64,000 bases of DNA, from assembly GCF_001190785.1 (NCBI RefSeq), contig NZ_LGSS01000008.1, positions 62,001 to 126,000 of the forward strand, in the 5' to 3' direction. Positions 62,436-64,000 of this stretch are shown here, one piece after another. Every line of letters begins with the position of its first letter. The stretch's first letter is position 1. The position numbers and the translations under genes are program-made. Origin of the DNA: Gottschalkia purinilytica (GTDB taxonomy: Bacteria > Bacillota > Clostridia > Tissierellales > Gottschalkiaceae). The notes below the pieces were generated by a model that did not search any database, was not told the DNA's origin, and worked only from the letters and a program-made list of their open reading frames with translations.

Positions 62436-62783
62436 ATTCTTCATCCTATCCATTGTTTTTGTATTATCTATGTAAAATAAATATATGATTATATACTTTC
62501 TACTCAATAGTTTATCATATACTAATTATAAACTACTAATTTATCATTTATATAAATGTCTTATTTTCATTAAGATACAAGTCATTGTCAAAATTTATCT
62601 TACTAAAAGCTTGATTATTATGTTTTCTAAAATCAACAATTCTATACATTATAACTTAACTTTGATTGACTATATCATATTAATCCTATTGTATAAAGAA
62701 ATATTTCGTTATAAAATTTAAAGTCTATATTAATTTATGATAGAATGTATTGAGATAAATTTAAACGTAAAAGGATGATCTGA
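62436..62783. other. divergent intergenic region
   Basis: About 350 bases between the divergent methyltransferase and ABC-F genes, very AT-rich. Promoters for both must lie here; none was assigned. Confidence 0.45.
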
Positions 62784-64000
62784 ATGAATGTTTTATCTGG
62801 TGAAAATATATCTAAAAGTTATGGAGTCAAAACTCTCTTTAAAGATATTTCATTTAATATAAGTAATGATGAAAAAATAGGTCTTATTGGTATAAATGGT
62901 ACTGGTAAATCTACACTATTAAAAATAGTAGCAGGATATGAAACTCCAGATAGTGGATCTATAACTATCCCAAAAGGAATTACTATAGAGTATCTCCATC
63001 AAAATCCTGACTTTAATCCTGAAGCAACAGTCTTAGAGCAAGTATTTAAAGGTGATTCTCAAATTATGAAATTAATAAGACAATATGAAGAAACATTAAG
63101 TGCTATTTCAAAATCTGAAAACAATGAAAAGCTACAAGAACGTCTCCTTAAATTGTCAGATGATATGACTACACTAGATGCTTGGGACCTTGAGAGTCAA
63201 GCTAAAACTATCTTGACTAAGCTTGGAATCACTGAGTTTGACAAAAAAATCAAAGTACTTTCTGGTGGACAGAAAAAAAGAGTAGCTTTGGCCAGTGCTC
63301 TTATTACACCTTGTGACTTACTAATACTAGATGAACCTACTAACCATATGGATAGTGATACTATTAATTGGCTGGAAGAATATCTTCAAAGCAGAAAAGG
63401 TGCTCTACTTATGATTACCCATGATAGATACTTTTTAGATAGAATTGTTAATAAAACATTAGAGCTTGATGGTGGTAATCTATATACTTACACAGGCAAC
63501 TACTCTGAATTTCTTGAAAGAAAGTTAGAAAGACAAAATCTAGAAGCTGTAATTGAGCATAAAAGGCAAAGACTATATAAGAAAGAGCTTGAATGGATAA
63601 GGTCAGGGGTTAAGGCTAGAACAACTAAGCAAAAAGCAAGAATCCAAAGATTTGAAGCTTTAGAAAGCTCTAAAGTAGATATAAGTGAATCTAACTTAGA
63701 TATATCTGTAGGTGGATCTAGATTAGGACAAAAAATTATAGAGATAAATAATATATCTAAATCATTTGAAGAAAAAACAATTATAAAAGACTTCACTTAT
63801 ACATTCTTAAGAGGTGATAGAATTGGTATTATCGGAAATAGCGGTATAGGTAAATCAACTCTTTTGAATATTATTATGGGTAACCTTCAATGTGACTTAG
63901 GAAGTATAGAAACTGGATCTACAGTAAATATAGGATACTTTTCACAAGAATCTCAAGATATGAATACCAATCTACGTGCTATTGAATATATAAGGGAAAG
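62784..64000 (+). CDS. ABC-F family ATPase, Uup/YfmR-like (3' end cut off)
   Basis: Begins at ATG 62784 (AAAAGGATGATC ribosome region) and runs off the right edge after 405 codons. Domain 1: MNVLSGENISKSYG, Walker A GINGTGKST, signature LSGGQKKRVALASAL, Walker B LLILDEPTNHMDSDT, H-loop THDRYFLD. Linker with basic helices (LYKKELEWIRSGVKARTTKQ and KARIQRFEALE), then domain 2 begins with IEINNISKSFEE and Walker A GNSGIGKST. The Uup/YfmR group acts on the ribosome. Both P-loops seen are intact, unlike the ABC-F protein at 25053-26639. Confidence 0.9.
   Translation, partial: MNVLSGENISKSYGVKTLFKDISFNISNDEKIGLIGINGTGKSTLLKIVAGYETPDSGSITIPKGITIEYLHQNPDFNPEATVLEQVFKGDSQIMKLIRQYEETLSAISKSENNEKLQERLLKLSDDMTTLDAWDLESQAKTILTKLGITEFDKKIKVLSGGQKKRVALASALITPCDLLILDEPTNHMDSDTINWLEEYLQSRKGALLMITHDRYFLDRIVNKTLELDGGNLYTYTGNYSEFLERKLERQNLEAVIEHKRQRLYKKELEWIRSGVKARTTKQKARIQRFEALESSKVDISESNLDISVGGSRLGQKIIEINNISKSFEEKTIIKDFTYTFLRGDRIGIIGNSGIGKSTLLNIIMGNLQCDLGSIETGSTVNIGYFSQESQDMNTNLRAIEYIRE

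Noticed and set aside
1-64000. CRISPR arrays, prophage or transposons
   Set aside because: No regularly spaced direct repeats, no transposase, integrase or phage structural genes, and no target-site duplications found.

Overview
The window is about 64 kb of very AT-rich DNA with short intergenic gaps, strong Shine-Dalgarno sites and many hairpin terminators. Gene content points to a low-GC Gram-positive anaerobe of the class Clostridia: two ECF sigma factors with membrane partners, an isoleucine T-box, DUF2975/HTH and DUF4004/bactofilin pairs, a CD3324-type remnant and an NADP isocitrate dehydrogenase of the eukaryote-like type. A Peptostreptococcaceae or Clostridiaceae host is plausible, but I cannot name a species. 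I see no tRNA, rRNA, prophage, insertion sequence, CRISPR array or replication origin; this looks like ordinary chromosome. Both ends cut a gene: a NatB-like ABC permease on the left and an ABC-F protein on the right.

Layout. 0-4.6 kb: exporter permease end, small membrane proteins, DUF2975/HTH pair, MerR regulator and a PH-domain protein. 4.9-7.8 kb: a lipoprotein carbonic anhydrase facing a molybdate module (modE, modA, modB) with a ModE-type operator lying on the modA promoter; no modC is present. 7.9-15.1 kb: two ABC-2 exporters around a large MalT-like LuxR regulator. 15.2-18 kb: bactofilin/DUF4004 operon, Nudix hydrolase with a 33-residue membrane ORF, and a lone MNT nucleotidyltransferase. 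18.1-19.9 kb: Ile T-box and threonine dehydratase. 20.6-24.7 kb: sulfate transporter sbp-cysT-cysW-cysA. 25-30.2 kb: ABC-F protein and an ECF sigma/membrane protein/ABC exporter operon. 30.2-33.4 kb: EamA transporter, AraC regulator, DUF2000 and LUD proteins. 33.5-36.7 kb: icd, an FG-GAP-like protein and a GNAT gene broken by an amber codon. 37-39.4 kb: a MutS2 relative without Smr domain and, upstream, a promoter-to-terminator RNA gene with 6S-like architecture. 39.7-44.4 kb: acyltransferase 3, ornithine cyclodeaminase-family enzyme, and a MocR regulator divergent from an EamA transporter. 44.5-50.3 kb: topoisomerase III, DEAD-box helicase, anion permease, free-methionine sulfoxide reductase. 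50.5-55.5 kb: ECF sigma/DUF4179 pair, a MarR-ArsA operon with two matching operators, and PlsC. 56-57.8 kb: a flavin-binding and iron-sulfur membrane redox pair. 58.1-64 kb: TetR-controlled membrane protein, two GNATs, a CD3324 remnant, an RlmI-like methyltransferase and the truncated ABC-F gene.

The best leads for new biology are the MarR/ArsA operon with its duplicated operator, the RNA gene upstream of mutS2, the paired flavinylated redox proteins, and the TetR/seven-helix membrane protein pair. Several regulatory circuits (ModE, TetR, MarR, T-box, MocR) can be read directly from dyads overlapping recognisable promoters.
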